NCBI GenBank assembly: GCA_002723085.1
Contig: PBNK01000030.1
Coordinates: 1-64,000 of the forward strand
Source of the DNA: Crocinitomicaceae bacterium
GTDB lineage: Bacteria; Bacteroidota; Bacteroidia; Flavobacteriales_D; Parvicellaceae
Direction of reading: 5' to 3'
Length of the DNA stretch: 64,000 nt
Numbering within the stretch: position 1 is the stretch's first letter; each line of letters opens with the position of its first letter. The position numbers and the translations under genes are program-made. The notes beneath the pieces are model-generated. The model was not told the origin of the DNA and made no database searches. It was given only the letters and a program-made list of their open reading frames with translations. Of this stretch, positions 52,835 through 62,045 are shown in pieces.

Positions 52835-53659
52835 ATGGGAATAACTGCTAAAGAAGTTAACGAGCTCAGAAAAAAAACTGGAGCTGGTATGATGGATTGT
52901 AAAAAAGCTCTTCAAGAGTCTAATGGAGATTTAGAATCAGCGATTGATTTTTTGAGAAAAAAAGGTCAGAAAATTGCTGCTAAAAGAGGAGATAGAGATG
53001 CAACTGAAGGATTAGTTTTAGCCAAATCTACTGAAAACGGATCTATTGGAGTGTTATTGTGTTTAAATTGTGAAACTGATTTTGTTGCTAAAAATGATGA
53101 CTTTAGTCGACTAGCAAATACAATTTTAGATCTTGCTATTGAATCAAATGTTAATTCAAAAGATGCATTGTTACAATTAAATTTTTCTGATTCATTTACT
53201 GTTGGTGAAAAAATAACAGAACAAAGTGGTGTTATTGGTGAAAAAATTGAAATCTCTTCATTTGAAAAAATTGAAGCAGTAAGAGTAATTGCTTACAATC
53301 ACCCAGGAAATCAAATTGCATCCTTAGTTGGATTAACTGTTGATGCTGAAGATGAGGGTAAACAAGTAGCTATGCAGGTAGCTGCAATGAATCCTATAGC
53401 ATTAGATCAAGATTCAGTTTCTCAAGAAATAATTGATAGAGAAATTGAAGTTGGTAAAGATTTAGCTATTCAAGAAGGAAAGCCTGAAGAAATGGCTGAA
53501 AAAATTGCTAAAGGAAGGTTAAATAAGTTTTTTAAAGAGACAACTTTGTTGAATCAAGCATTTATTAGAGATAATAAAAAGTCAGTCAAACAATTTTTAA
53601 AGGATACAAATCCTGACCTTAGTGTTACAGATTTTAAAAGACATTCCTTATCCATTTAA
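52835..53659 (+). CDS. tsf: Translation elongation factor Ts
   Basis: The 274-residue protein has the N-terminal UBA-like domain (VNELRKKTGAGMMDCKKAL, about 8-26), the core LCLNCETDFVAKNDDF (near 76-91, the EF-Tu contact TDFVA) and the dimer/core domain with VAMQVAAMNP. It exchanges GDP for GTP on EF-Tu. A strong terminator follows, separating it from pyrH. Confidence 0.96.
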   Translation: MGITAKEVNELRKKTGAGMMDCKKALQESNGDLESAIDFLRKKGQKIAAKRGDRDATEGLVLAKSTENGSIGVLLCLNCETDFVAKNDDFSRLANTILDLAIESNVNSKDALLQLNFSDSFTVGEKITEQSGVIGEKIEISSFEKIEAVRVIAYNHPGNQIASLVGLTVDAEDEGKQVAMQVAAMNPIALDQDSVSQEIIDREIEVGKDLAIQEGKPEEMAEKIAKGRLNKFFKETTLLNQAFIRDNKKSVKQFLKDTNPDLSVTDFKRHSLSI

Positions 53660-53677
53660 AATAACTTAATTATATTT

Positions 53678-53704
53678 AGAGAGCTTTTTAGCTCTCTTTT
53701 TTTT
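53678..53704 (+). terminator. Intrinsic terminator after tsf
   Basis: A perfect 8-bp stem AGAGAGCT/AGCTCTCT with a TTTT loop is followed by eight T. It ends the rpsB-tsf unit 18 bases before the pyrH ATG. Confidence 0.88.
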
Positions 53705-53722
53705 GCAAAAAAAAATAAAAAA

Positions 53723-54427
53723 ATGAAATATAAAAGAATTCTTCTCAAACTAAGCGGTGAAGCCTTAATGGGTCAAAAACAATTTGGTATTGATAACAAT
53801 AGATTGGTTCAATATGCAAAAGAAATAAAAGAAATTTCTGATTCTGGAGTAGAAATTGGAATTGTCATTGGAGGAGGTAATATTTTTAGAGGAGTTCAAG
53901 CTGAACTTGGCGGAATGGAAAGAACACAAGGAGACTACATGGGAATGTTGGCGACAATGATTAATAGTATGGCTCTACAAGCTGCACTTGAATCTGTTGG
54001 TGTTGATACCAGGCTTCAATCAGCTATTGAAATGAAGCAGATTTCGGAACCTTTCATTAAAAGAAGAGCAGTAAGGCACCTTGAAAAAGGAAGAATTGTG
54101 ATTTTTGGGGCAGGAACAGGTAATCCTTATTTTACAACTGATTCTGCAGCTTCTTTAAGAGCTATTGAAATTGATGCAGATGTTATTTTAAAGGGAACTA
54201 GAGTTGATGGTATTTATACAAGTGATCCTGAAAAAGATTCAAGTGCGACTAAATATGATTCATTAACTTTTGATCAGGTATATGATATGAAATTAAATGT
54301 TATGGATATGACAGCGTTTACTTTATGTCGAGAAAATAATGTTCCCATTATTGTTTTTAACATGAATGAATCTGGTAACCTAAATAAAGTAATTAACGGA
54401 GATAAAATAGGTACATTAGTAGCTTAA
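53723..54427 (+). CDS. pyrH: UMP kinase
   Basis: The 234-residue protein has the amino-acid-kinase fold of bacterial UMP kinase: [13 protein letters not shown] at the start, [12 protein letters not shown] (near 47-58), [17 protein letters not shown] (near 75) and [16 protein letters not shown] (near 131). It makes UDP from UMP and ATP. It lies in the conserved tsf-pyrH-frr cluster, though a terminator separates it from tsf. frr starts 13 bases downstream. Confidence 0.97.
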   Translation: MKYKRILLKLSGEALMGQKQFGIDNNRLVQYAKEIKEISDSGVEIGIVIGGGNIFRGVQAELGGMERTQGDYMGMLATMINSMALQAALESVGVDTRLQSAIEMKQISEPFIKRRAVRHLEKGRIVIFGAGTGNPYFTTDSAASLRAIEIDADVILKGTRVDGIYTSDPEKDSSATKYDSLTFDQVYDMKLNVMDMTAFTLCRENNVPIIVFNMNESGNLNKVINGDKIGTLVA

Positions 54428-54440
54428 ATAATATAAAATT

Positions 54441-55004
54441 ATGTCAGAAGAAGTAGATATGATTCTAGAAGAATCAGAAACAGGTATGCAAAAAGCGATT
54501 TCCCATTTAAATCAGCAGTTGAGTAAAGTAAGAGCTGGTAGAGCAAATCCATCCATGTTAGATACTGTAAAAGTCGATTATTATGGTGCGCCAACCCCTC
54601 TCTCTCAAGTTGCAAATGTAAGTACATTAGACTCTCGAACTTTAACTGTACAACCATGGGAAAAAGCCTTGTTAGATGAAATTACTAAAGCCATAATAAA
54701 TGCTAATCTTGGTTTAAATCCTCAGAATAATGGAGAATTAATTATTATTTCTGTCCCTGTTTTAACAGAAGATAGAAGAAAAGATTTAGTAAAAAAGGCT
54801 AAGTCTGAGGGTGAGCATGCTAAAGTGGGGGTTAGAACTCAAAGAAAAGAGGCAAATGATATGGTAAAAGGATTAAAAGATGAAGGTTTTGGAGAGGATG
54901 CTATAAAAGATGCGGAATTAGAGGTCCAGAATTTAACAAATAAATACATTTCTAAAATTGATGAATTAGTTTCTAACAAAGAAACTGATATAATGAAAGT
55001 GTGA
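54441..55004 (+). CDS. frr: Ribosome recycling factor
   Basis: The 187-residue protein shows RAGRANPSMLDTVKVDYYG (about 32-50), TPLSQVANVSTLD, the NLGLNPQNNGELI region (near 95) and LTEDRRKDLVKKAKSEGEHAKV (in part, near 112-125). RRF splits the post-termination ribosome with EF-G. It follows pyrH in the conserved order. The downstream 87 bases lead into the repeat-rich lipoprotein. Confidence 0.97.
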   Translation: MSEEVDMILEESETGMQKAISHLNQQLSKVRAGRANPSMLDTVKVDYYGAPTPLSQVANVSTLDSRTLTVQPWEKALLDEITKAIINANLGLNPQNNGELIIISVPVLTEDRRKDLVKKAKSEGEHAKVGVRTQRKEANDMVKGLKDEGFGEDAIKDAELEVQNLTNKYISKIDELVSNKETDIMKV

Positions 55005-55091
55005 TTTTTCTTATTAAAATTAGGAATTATCCAAAAATCTTTACAGATTTGGGACGTACAAAAATTAATTTATAAATTAAAAATAATAAAA

Positions 55092-55385
55092 ATGAAAAAA
55101 TTATGGATTCTTCCTCTTGCTGCTATGTTATCAGTAGCAAGTTGTGATTCAGCAGAAACTGCTGGTGATGATAAATCTGGAACTGAAGCAACTACAGGTG
55201 CAGCTGAAGGTGGTGATGCACATTCTCACGATGGTGGTGATGCACATTCTCACGATGGTGGTGAAGCTGCTGAAGGTGGTGAAGCTGCTGAGGGTGGTGA
55301 AGCTGCTGAGGGTGGTGAAGCTACAGAAGGTGGTGAAGCTTCAGAAGGTGGTGAAGCTGCTGAAGGCGAAGAAGCTGCTGAATAG
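55092..55385 (+). CDS. Repeat-rich acidic/histidine lipoprotein
   Basis: The 97-residue protein has a lipoprotein signal (SVASC, Cys18) and then a low-complexity mature part. Two copies of GGDAHSHD are followed by about six copies of the hexapeptide GGEAAE and its variants (GGEATE, GGEASE). It is very acidic, with four His in two HSH clusters. It has no recognised domain. Reading-frame integrity, the lipobox, codon-level variation in the repeats and a terminator right after it support a real gene. Metal binding or a surface spacer role are only suggestions. The shadow frame reading Val/Leu/Lys repeats is not real. Confidence 0.75.
   Translation: MKKLWILPLAAMLSVASCDSAETAGDDKSGTEATTGAAEGGDAHSHDGGDAHSHDGGEAAEGGEAAEGGEAAEGGEATEGGEASEGGEAAEGEEAAE
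55209..55364 (+). repeat. In-frame tandem repeats (2 x 24 bp, then 6 x 18 bp)
   Basis: Two identical 24-bp units at 55209-55256 encode GGDAHSHD. Six 18-bp units at 55257-55364 encode GGEAAE or variants, differing at a few bases. Both unit lengths are multiples of three, so copy-number changes keep the frame. Confidence 0.9.
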
Positions 55386-55405
55386 TATTTATATTCTAAA
55401 TATGG

Positions 55406-55431
55406 AAAAGCCCTTATTAAGGGCTTTTTTT
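55406..55431. terminator. Bidirectional terminator between the repeat lipoprotein and the radical SAM gene
   Basis: A perfect 10-bp stem AAAAGCCCTT/AAGGGCTTTT with a 3-base loop is followed by a run of T on the plus strand and, more weakly, by T on the minus strand. The convergent radical SAM gene ends within its edge. Confidence 0.85.
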
Positions 55432-56446
55432 ATGCCCAAACTTTTGATCCTTTTGAACAATTTTTACAAATTTCTATTTCTTGTCTGTTATTAAGAATCA
55501 TAGTCCTAAAAGTATTATAGCTTTTGCTGTTCCATGCTAATTTAAATTCCTGATTTTTTAAATCTCCAATTTTATTTGCTGCATCTTTATCAAAACAACA
55601 GGGGACTATTTCGCCATTAACTGTAATTACCGCACTGCTCCACATTCTCCAGCAATGGTTATAGAATTTATTTTTTAACTCGAATTCGCCTTTATTATTA
55701 AGTTTATACCTTCGATATTTATCATTTTCAGGCATTAGTGAATTTCCTTTTTTAAAGTCATAAAATTGTGCAGTTTTTAACCGCAGTTCATTTATTCCTA
55801 GGTTTTTGCTTAATGATTTTATTTCTTCAATTAAATGTTCGTTTGATTTTACAATAAGAAATTGAAAAATTACATGAGGAGTTTGACTTTTAAGTTTTTC
55901 TTTCCACTTTATAATGTTTTTAGTTCCTTTTATAACTTTAGAGAAATCTCCTTTTTTTCTATAATTTTCATAGGACTTTTGATCTACTCCGTCAATTGAT
56001 ATAATTAGTTTTTTAAGTCCAGATTTTATGGTTTTTTCACAGTTTTTATCTGTTAAAAAATGACCATTAGTTGAAGTTGAACAATATATATTTTTCTGAC
56101 TTGCATAATCTATCATGTCAAATAAATGTTTATTAATATATGGTTCTCCTTGAAAATAATAATTTATGTAAGTTACTTTATGTTTTAACTCATCAATTAT
56201 TTTCTTATTTAATTCAGGTGTTAAATTCCCTGTTTTTCTTGAAAACATACGCAATCCACTAGGGCATTCAGGACATCCTAAATTACATGAAGTTGTTGGT
56301 TCAATACTCAATGCAAATGGTGATCCTAGTATATATGATTTTTTTGTCATTCTTGAAAAAATAAAACTGATGTATAGTTTTATTAAATTCACCATTCTTT
56401 TAAAAGTAAATGAGCGAAAAAGTTCTATGTTGTCATTTAAGATCAT
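55430..56446 (-). CDS. Radical SAM / SPASM-type protein
   Basis: The 338-residue protein has the radical SAM cluster motif TTSCNLGCPECPSG (CX3CX2C, near residues 52-65), YYFQGEPYINK near 96, and STNGHFLTD near 125. A C-terminal SPASM-like set of Cys is present: NHCWRMW, VPCCFD and EICKNCSKG. This suggests one or two extra FeS clusters. Substrate is unknown. Members with this layout act in peptide modification or in cell-surface sugar and lipid pathways. It stands alone on the minus strand and no precursor peptide gene was seen beside it. Confidence 0.83.
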   Translation of the reverse strand: MILNDNIELFRSFTFKRMVNLIKLYISFIFSRMTKKSYILGSPFALSIEPTTSCNLGCPECPSGLRMFSRKTGNLTPELNKKIIDELKHKVTYINYYFQGEPYINKHLFDMIDYASQKNIYCSTSTNGHFLTDKNCEKTIKSGLKKLIISIDGVDQKSYENYRKKGDFSKVIKGTKNIIKWKEKLKSQTPHVIFQFLIVKSNEHLIEEIKSLSKNLGINELRLKTAQFYDFKKGNSLMPENDKYRRYKLNNKGEFELKNKFYNHCWRMWSSAVITVNGEIVPCCFDKDAANKIGDLKNQEFKLAWNSKSYNTFRTMILNNRQEIEICKNCSKGSKVWA

Positions 56447-56520
56447 TTATTACAATAATAAGTACTAAATTTAGTAAAAACCTTTATTTATTCTGATTAA
56501 TTATTTCTTGCTTTAATTAA

Positions 56521-56528
56521 TATCTTTG
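56521..56528 (+). promoter_or_regulatory. -7 promoter element of the RND/MMPL gene
   Basis: TATCTTTG matches TAnnTTTG, 32 bases upstream of the ATG at 56561, in the divergent gap with the radical SAM gene. Confidence 0.45.
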
Positions 56529-56560
56529 TTTAATCATTTAATATTAGGTTTGTTAAATTA

Positions 56561-59224
56561 ATGTGGAATAACATTGCAAATATTATTCTTAGAAATAGAT
56601 TGTTAATACTTTCTATACTTCTTTGTGTTACTATTGTTTTAGGTTACTTTGGGACAAAAGTTACTCTGCAATATGAGTTTGGAAAACTCTTGCCTTCCAA
56701 TGACCAAACGTATATTGACTATGATGATTTTAAACAAAACTTTGGGCATGATGGAATGGTTGTTGTTATTGCGGCTAAAGATGATAATTTCTATGATTAT
56801 AAAAAGTTTAATTCTTGGGGACAATTAGGAGATACATTAAGTTCTCTTACTGTGTCTTATGAAGAAAATGGAAAAATAGTTCAGAAAAATATAATTGATT
56901 CAATTTTTTCTGAAGCACATTTATACAATATTATTAAGGATACTACAGAAAAAAAGTTCATTTTACAAGAAGTTGTACCTAGTCTACCAATAGATTCTGT
57001 AACTGTAGATAGTGTTCATAAAGTGATTTCATCTTTGCCTTTTTATAAGGATATAGTTTACAAAGATTCATCTGGACTTCATTTAATGATGTTATTCATT
57101 AATAAAGAAATTTTTAATTCAAAAAATAGAGGAACATTAATTGATGATATTCATAAAATAGCTTTATCATATGAACCACAATTTTCAAGTTTTCATTTTT
57201 CAGGTTTACCTTTTATTAGGTCGGTAACAATGAATAAAGTTAAATCAGAATTAAAACTTTTTGTGATTCTAGCCTTAATCGTTACTTCAATATTGCTTTT
57301 CTTGTTTTTTAGGTCTTTTAAGGTGGTTCTTATTTCTGTTATAGTTGTAGTAATTGGCGTAGTTTGGTCTTTTGGAATTATAGGAATATTTAATTATGAA
57401 ATTACTATTTTGATGGGTTTAATTCCACCATTAATTATTGTTATTGGCATACCAAATTGTGTGTATTTAATTAATAAATACCAACAAGAATATAGGTCGC
57501 ATGGAAATAAAGCCAAGTCTCTTAGTCGAGTAATTAAAAAAGTAGGAAATGCCACTTTTTTAACAAATGTGACTACAGCAATGGGTTTTGGAACTTTTAT
57601 TTTTACACATTCTGATCTCATGAAAGAATTTGGTGTTGTTGCTTCTATAAACATAATATGTGTCTTTTTCTTAAGCATTTTGTTGGTGCCAATTATGTAT
57701 AGTTTTTTACCTCCTCCAAAAAATAAACATACAAAGCATTTAGATAGAGATTGGTTATACAAGGTTGTCGATATGCTTGTATATTTCGCCACTGAAAAAA
57801 GAAAACAGGTTTATCTTATAACTGCCATTGGTTTAGTTATTGGGTTTTATGGAATGTCTAGAATGCATACTACAGGAAACATTGTTGATGATTTACCTGA
57901 TGGAGATCCTGTTGTACTAGACTTAAAGTTTTTTGAAAAAGAACTAAATGGTGTTATGCCTTTTGAAATAATTTTAAGTTCTAAGGACACCATTTATAAA
58001 AACTTTACAAACATTGCAAAAATACAAAAACTTCAGCAAGCATTAAAAAAAGAAAAATACCTTTCAAAATCCCTTTCTATTGTTGATGCTATGAAATTCA
58101 TTTCACAAGCATTTGTTAATGGCAAAGTTTCTAAGTATCATTTAGATTTTAGTAAACCCAAAGATCGAAAACATATTTTAAGAGTTGTTGATCATTCATA
58201 TTTTAAAAACACTTTCCTTAATTCTGATGGTGAAAATAGTTTTGTTGGTAGTTTTATAGATTCTACTCATAAAAGAACTAGAATTACAATGCAAATTGCT
58301 GATATAGGAACTGCAGCTATGGATAGTTTGATTTTAAGATTAGACAGCACAATTAATGAAATTATTAATCCACTAAGTATTAAACATAATAATATAATTA
58401 ATGGCGATAAAGATTCTATTCATCAAAAATTATTTGAGTTGTATAAATCAAATGATAAGCTAAATTCCATAGTCCAAAATGATCTATTATCAATTAATCC
58501 AGAATATGATTTGGATTTTAATATTTTCCCATCATCTATGGATTCAATTTTTGAAAAATATGGAACTGATAAGTTTGAATCATCAATAGCCAAAAACATT
58601 TCAAATCAAAAAATATCCTCTATTGTAACTGGAACAGGTGTAGTTTATACTAAAGGAACTACATATTTAGTCAAAAACTTATTTATAAGTTTAATGATTG
58701 CCATTGTAGTAATAGCTATTCTTATGTCTTTTTTATTTAAATCTTGGAGAATGGTGTTGGTTTCTTTGTTACCAAATTTAGTCCCATTAATTTTTACTTC
58801 TGCCTTAATGGGTTATTTTGGGATTCCAATAAAACCTTCTACAATTTTAGTGTTTAGTATTGCTTTTGGAATTTCTATTGATGACACAATTCATTTTTTA
58901 GCAAAGTATAGGCAAGAATTACAGACTAATGGTTCAAACATTAGAAATGCAGTAATTAATTCAATTAAAGAAACCGGGACTAGTATGATATATACATCAA
59001 TCATCTTATTTTTTGGTTTTTCCATTTTTATTGCTTCTAATTTTGGTGGAACTCAGGCACTAGGTTCTTTGGTTTCATTAACATTATTTGTGGCAATGTT
59101 AGCCAATTTAGTTTTACTTCCAGCATTATTGCTTTCTTTAGAAAGAGCACTTACAACAAAACAATTTAAAGACTCTGAAGCATTTTTTGAAGATGATCAA
59201 GATATTGATTGGAAAGAATTATAA
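56561..59224 (+). CDS. RND-superfamily (MMPL-type) exporter
   Basis: The 887-residue inner-membrane protein has two similar halves, each with one helix, a large periplasmic loop and a five-helix bundle (helices at about 11-31, 225-385, then 410-430 and 710-870). MMPL-type landmarks include GLIPPLIIVIGIPNCVYLINKY (in part, about 286-303) and, in the second half, SIAFGISIDDTIHFLAKYR (near 768-786), with the Asp pair used for proton relay. It could move lipids or other hydrophobic molecules. Three following genes on the same strand (rfbA and the polyprenyl synthase) are close, but cargo is unknown. Confidence 0.85.
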   Translation: MWNNIANIILRNRLLILSILLCVTIVLGYFGTKVTLQYEFGKLLPSNDQTYIDYDDFKQNFGHDGMVVVIAAKDDNFYDYKKFNSWGQLGDTLSSLTVSYEENGKIVQKNIIDSIFSEAHLYNIIKDTTEKKFILQEVVPSLPIDSVTVDSVHKVISSLPFYKDIVYKDSSGLHLMMLFINKEIFNSKNRGTLIDDIHKIALSYEPQFSSFHFSGLPFIRSVTMNKVKSELKLFVILALIVTSILLFLFFRSFKVVLISVIVVVIGVVWSFGIIGIFNYEITILMGLIPPLIIVIGIPNCVYLINKYQQEYRSHGNKAKSLSRVIKKVGNATFLTNVTTAMGFGTFIFTHSDLMKEFGVVASINIICVFFLSILLVPIMYSFLPPPKNKHTKHLDRDWLYKVVDMLVYFATEKRKQVYLITAIGLVIGFYGMSRMHTTGNIVDDLPDGDPVVLDLKFFEKELNGVMPFEIILSSKDTIYKNFTNIAKIQKLQQALKKEKYLSKSLSIVDAMKFISQAFVNGKVSKYHLDFSKPKDRKHILRVVDHSYFKNTFLNSDGENSFVGSFIDSTHKRTRITMQIADIGTAAMDSLILRLDSTINEIINPLSIKHNNIINGDKDSIHQKLFELYKSNDKLNSIVQNDLLSINPEYDLDFNIFPSSMDSIFEKYGTDKFESSIAKNISNQKISSIVTGTGVVYTKGTTYLVKNLFISLMIAIVVIAILMSFLFKSWRMVLVSLLPNLVPLIFTSALMGYFGIPIKPSTILVFSIAFGISIDDTIHFLAKYRQELQTNGSNIRNAVINSIKETGTSMIYTSIILFFGFSIFIASNFGGTQALGSLVSLTLFVAMLANLVLLPALLLSLERALTTKQFKDSEAFFEDDQDIDWKEL

Positions 59225-59233
59225 AACTAATAA

Positions 59234-60094
59234 ATGAAAGGAATTATTCTAGCAGGCGGTTCGGGAACCCGCCTTCACCCATTGACTTTAGCTGTAAGTA
59301 AACAGCTTATGCCTGTATATAACAAGCCCATGATTTACTATCCTTTGTCTACACTTATGCATTCGGGGATTAGAGATATTTTGTTTATTACTACTCCTCA
59401 TGATGAACCTTTATTTAAACATTTGTTAGGAGATGGATCAAAGCTAGGTTGTAATTTTCAATATGCCATTCAGCCAGAGCCTAATGGACTTGCTCAAGCC
59501 TTTGTTATAGGTGAACAATTTATTGGTAAAGATAAAGTAGCACTTATTCTTGGAGATAATATATTTTTTGGTGGTGGAATGGGTAAGAAGCTAAAAAGTT
59601 CTACAAATCCAGAAGGTGGATATATTTTTGCTTATCGAGTGAATGATCCTGAAAGATATGGTGTTGTAGAATTTGATGAAAATGACAAAGTGATTTCAAT
59701 TGAAGAAAAACCAGAAACTCCAAAATCAAATTTTGCTGTGCCAGGATTGTATTTTTATGATAATGATGTAATTGAAATTGCAAAATCTTTAGACCCAAGT
59801 CCAAGAGGTGAATTTGAAATTACTGACATCAATAAACATTACTTAAATAAAGAAAAGTTAAAAGTTAAAACCTTACCAAGGGGAGTAGCTTGGCTTGATA
59901 CAGGTACTTTTAGTTCACTAATGCAAGCCTCTCATTTTGTGCAAACTATAGAGGAAAGACAGGGTGTTGGAGTAGGTTGTATTGAAGCAGTTGCTTTTTC
60001 AAATGGATTTATTAACGAAGAGCAACTTGAAGAATTATCTATTCCTCTAATTAAAAGTGGTTATGGAAATTATCTAAAAAGCTTAATCAAATAA
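59234..60094 (+). CDS. rfbA: Glucose-1-phosphate thymidylyltransferase
   Basis: The 286-residue protein begins [20 protein letters not shown] (residues 3-22 in part), the nucleotidyltransferase signature. It continues with [33 protein letters not shown] (near 99) and VAWLDTGTF (near 217), all typical of RfbA/RmlA. It forms dTDP-glucose, the first step toward dTDP-rhamnose and other surface sugars. No rfbB, rfbC or rfbD is nearby. It starts 9 bases after the MMPL gene and ends 3 bases before the polyprenyl synthase. Confidence 0.95.
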   Translation: MKGIILAGGSGTRLHPLTLAVSKQLMPVYNKPMIYYPLSTLMHSGIRDILFITTPHDEPLFKHLLGDGSKLGCNFQYAIQPEPNGLAQAFVIGEQFIGKDKVALILGDNIFFGGGMGKKLKSSTNPEGGYIFAYRVNDPERYGVVEFDENDKVISIEEKPETPKSNFAVPGLYFYDNDVIEIAKSLDPSPRGEFEITDINKHYLNKEKLKVKTLPRGVAWLDTGTFSSLMQASHFVQTIEERQGVGVGCIEAVAFSNGFINEEQLEELSIPLIKSGYGNYLKSLIK

Positions 60095-60097
60095 GAA

Positions 60098-61066
60098 ATG
60101 CTTTCTGAATATAAGATTAAGTTAGATAAAAAACTAGATGAGTTTTTAAAAGAACTTCCTGATTTACATATATATGAACCCATAAAACACATAGTTGGTT
60201 TAGGAGGAAAACGGTTTAGGTCTTCAGTTTTACTTTTGATTGCTGATTTGTTTGGTGGTGATGTTAATGATGCTATTGATGAAGCTATCTCGATAGAGCT
60301 TTTTCATAATTTTACTCTAATTCATGATGATATTATGGATGGCGCCCCTTTGAGAAGAGGAAAGGAAACAGTTCATGTAAAATGGGATGAAAATACTGGT
60401 ATTTTATCTGGAGATATTCTTTATGCTATTTCTAATCAAGTAATTGCCAAGTCAGTTAATAGTCATAATTCATCAATTAATCAATTGTTTCAGAAAACCG
60501 CTATTCAAGTATGTGAAGGTCAAGCTATGGATATGGCATTTGAATCAAGAAAAGAAGTTCATATTGAGCATTATATAAAGATGATCGAGCTTAAAACAGC
60601 TGTTCTTGTTGGTTGTGCTATGCAAATCGGAGCACTAGTTGCGAAAGCTTCAACTGCCAACCTTAAAAATATATATGATTTTGGAGTAAATCTTGGAATT
60701 GCTTTTCAAATTCATGATGATATTCTTGATGTTTATCCAGAAAAACAAAATTTTGGCAAACAAGTTGCTGGTGATATCATTGAAGGAAAAAAAACAGTTT
60801 TATCTATAAAGGCTATAGAGAAAATTCAACATAAAAGAAAAAAAGAATTTATTGATTTATTAAATTCAAATGAAGTTGTTGATTTGAAAAAAATACAGTT
60901 GGTTATAGATGTTTATGATGAGTTAAATGTTCTTAATGATGCTGTTCATTTAAAAAATAAATACTATCAATTAGCATTGGAGAATTTATCAAAGCTTTCT
61001 TTGTCGGATGATAAAAAAGATAAGCTAAAAACTTTTGCGGAGTTTTTAATGAATCGAGATTATTAG
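60098..61066 (+). CDS. Polyprenyl (isoprenyl) diphosphate synthase
   Basis: The 322-residue protein has GGKRFRSSVLLL (near 36-47), the first Asp-rich motif LIHDDIMDGAPLRRG (Asp near 80-84) and the second, FQIHDDILDVYP (near 210). These bind the magnesium and diphosphate of IPP and allylic substrates. The product could be octaprenyl diphosphate for menaquinone or a shorter chain; chain length is not readable by eye. It is co-linear with rfbA and ends overlapping the convergent epimerase gene by 4 bases (TTAG). Confidence 0.92.
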   Translation: MLSEYKIKLDKKLDEFLKELPDLHIYEPIKHIVGLGGKRFRSSVLLLIADLFGGDVNDAIDEAISIELFHNFTLIHDDIMDGAPLRRGKETVHVKWDENTGILSGDILYAISNQVIAKSVNSHNSSINQLFQKTAIQVCEGQAMDMAFESRKEVHIEHYIKMIELKTAVLVGCAMQIGALVAKASTANLKNIYDFGVNLGIAFQIHDDILDVYPEKQNFGKQVAGDIIEGKKTVLSIKAIEKIQHKRKKEFIDLLNSNEVVDLKKIQLVIDVYDELNVLNDAVHLKNKYYQLALENLSKLSLSDDKKDKLKTFAEFLMNRDY

Positions 61067-61962
61067 CTGTAAATGTCTTTTAAAGCCTCTTTTAAAGTGT
61101 TGAATTTAAAAGTAAACCCATCATTAATTATTTTTTGATTATCTACTCTAACTCCTTCAAGAATGATATTTGCTAATTCACCATAAATGAATTTTAGCAC
61201 AAAAGAAGGAACATTTGGAAGCCATATTTTTTTATTTAATTGATTTGCTACTATCTGAGTAAAAAAAGCATTATTTATATGTTCTGATGCGACAGCATTA
61301 AAAGTGCCATTAGTTTTTGAGTTATTTAAAGAGTAAAATAACATCTCTACAGCATCATCAATATGAATCCATGGCATATACTGATTTCCATTTCCAAGAG
61401 GAGACCCAATTCTGTTTTTTATTGTACTTGACATTTTAGCAAGTGCTCCTTGTTTTTTGTCTAAAACAATTCCAAAACGCAAAATAACAGTTCTTGTTAA
61501 AGCACTAAATTCATTAACAGCATTTTCCCATTGAACGCAACAATCTGAAATGAAATCTTGATAAGAGTTGTCGTTTTCAGTATAAATCTTAGAATTGGTT
61601 ATCGCTCCATAATACCCAACTCCTGATGCGGAAATAAATGAATTTATAGGTTGATTTAATTTCTCTAGTTGATTTTTAATTAATCTTGCGGTTATTACTC
61701 TGCTTTTTACAATTTCTTTTTTTCGTTTTAAAGTCCAAGGTTTTTCAGCAATGTTTGCTCCAGCTAGATGAATAATATCTGTTACCTCATTAAAACATTT
61801 GTCGTCAATTTCACCTTTTCTCCAATCCCAGACATAATTTTTAACGTTATGTTTTGAGCTTTTATTTCTTGTTAAATGAACAACATTTATGTTTTCATTT
61901 ATTAGTTTTTTAGTTAGGGCACTGCCTAATAATCCGGAACCTCCAGTTATTAAAACTTTCAT
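61063..61962 (-). CDS. TIGR01777-type NAD-dependent epimerase/dehydratase family protein
   Basis: The 299-residue protein has an extended-SDR Rossmann motif VLITGGSGLLGSALTKKL (about 3-20), IIHLAGANIAEKPWT (near 64-78) and SASGVGYYGA (near 110-119). A C-terminal MPWIHIDDAVEMLF stretch lies near 200. This pattern is that of the YfcH/TIGR01777 branch. Function in this branch is poorly known. It is a single gene, divergent from the small 99-residue protein and convergent with the polyprenyl synthase. Confidence 0.88.
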   Translation of the reverse strand: MKVLITGGSGLLGSALTKKLINENINVVHLTRNKSSKHNVKNYVWDWRKGEIDDKCFNEVTDIIHLAGANIAEKPWTLKRKKEIVKSRVITARLIKNQLEKLNQPINSFISASGVGYYGAITNSKIYTENDNSYQDFISDCCVQWENAVNEFSALTRTVILRFGIVLDKKQGALAKMSSTIKNRIGSPLGNGNQYMPWIHIDDAVEMLFYSLNNSKTNGTFNAVASEHINNAFFTQIVANQLNKKIWLPNVPSFVLKFIYGELANIILEGVRVDNQKIINDGFTFKFNTLKEALKDIYS

Positions 61963-62008
61963 TATTTAGTTTAAATCTTAAAATTACAACATACTATATT
62001 TTTTCGTG

Positions 62009-62026
62009 AATATGTATAAACATATT
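62009..62026. repeat. Inverted repeat in the divergent gap before the 99-residue protein
   Basis: A perfect 7-bp inverted repeat AATATGT/ACATATT with a 4-base centre is followed by six T. It lies 20 bases before the ATG at 62046. It has too little GC to be a convincing terminator and could be an operator or chance. Confidence 0.35.
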
Positions 62027-62045
62027 TTTTAACTTTCATATTTCA

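Noticed and set aside
55209-55364. Possible CRISPR-like or intergenic tandem array
   Set aside because: The units are directly adjacent without spacers and lie in frame inside a coding sequence.
55144-55494. Open frame over the repeat lipoprotein reading Val/Leu/Lys-rich repeats
   Set aside because: It is the shifted frame of the GGEAAE repeats, runs through the terminator and has no signal or domain. The lipoprotein frame has a lipobox and ends before the hairpin.
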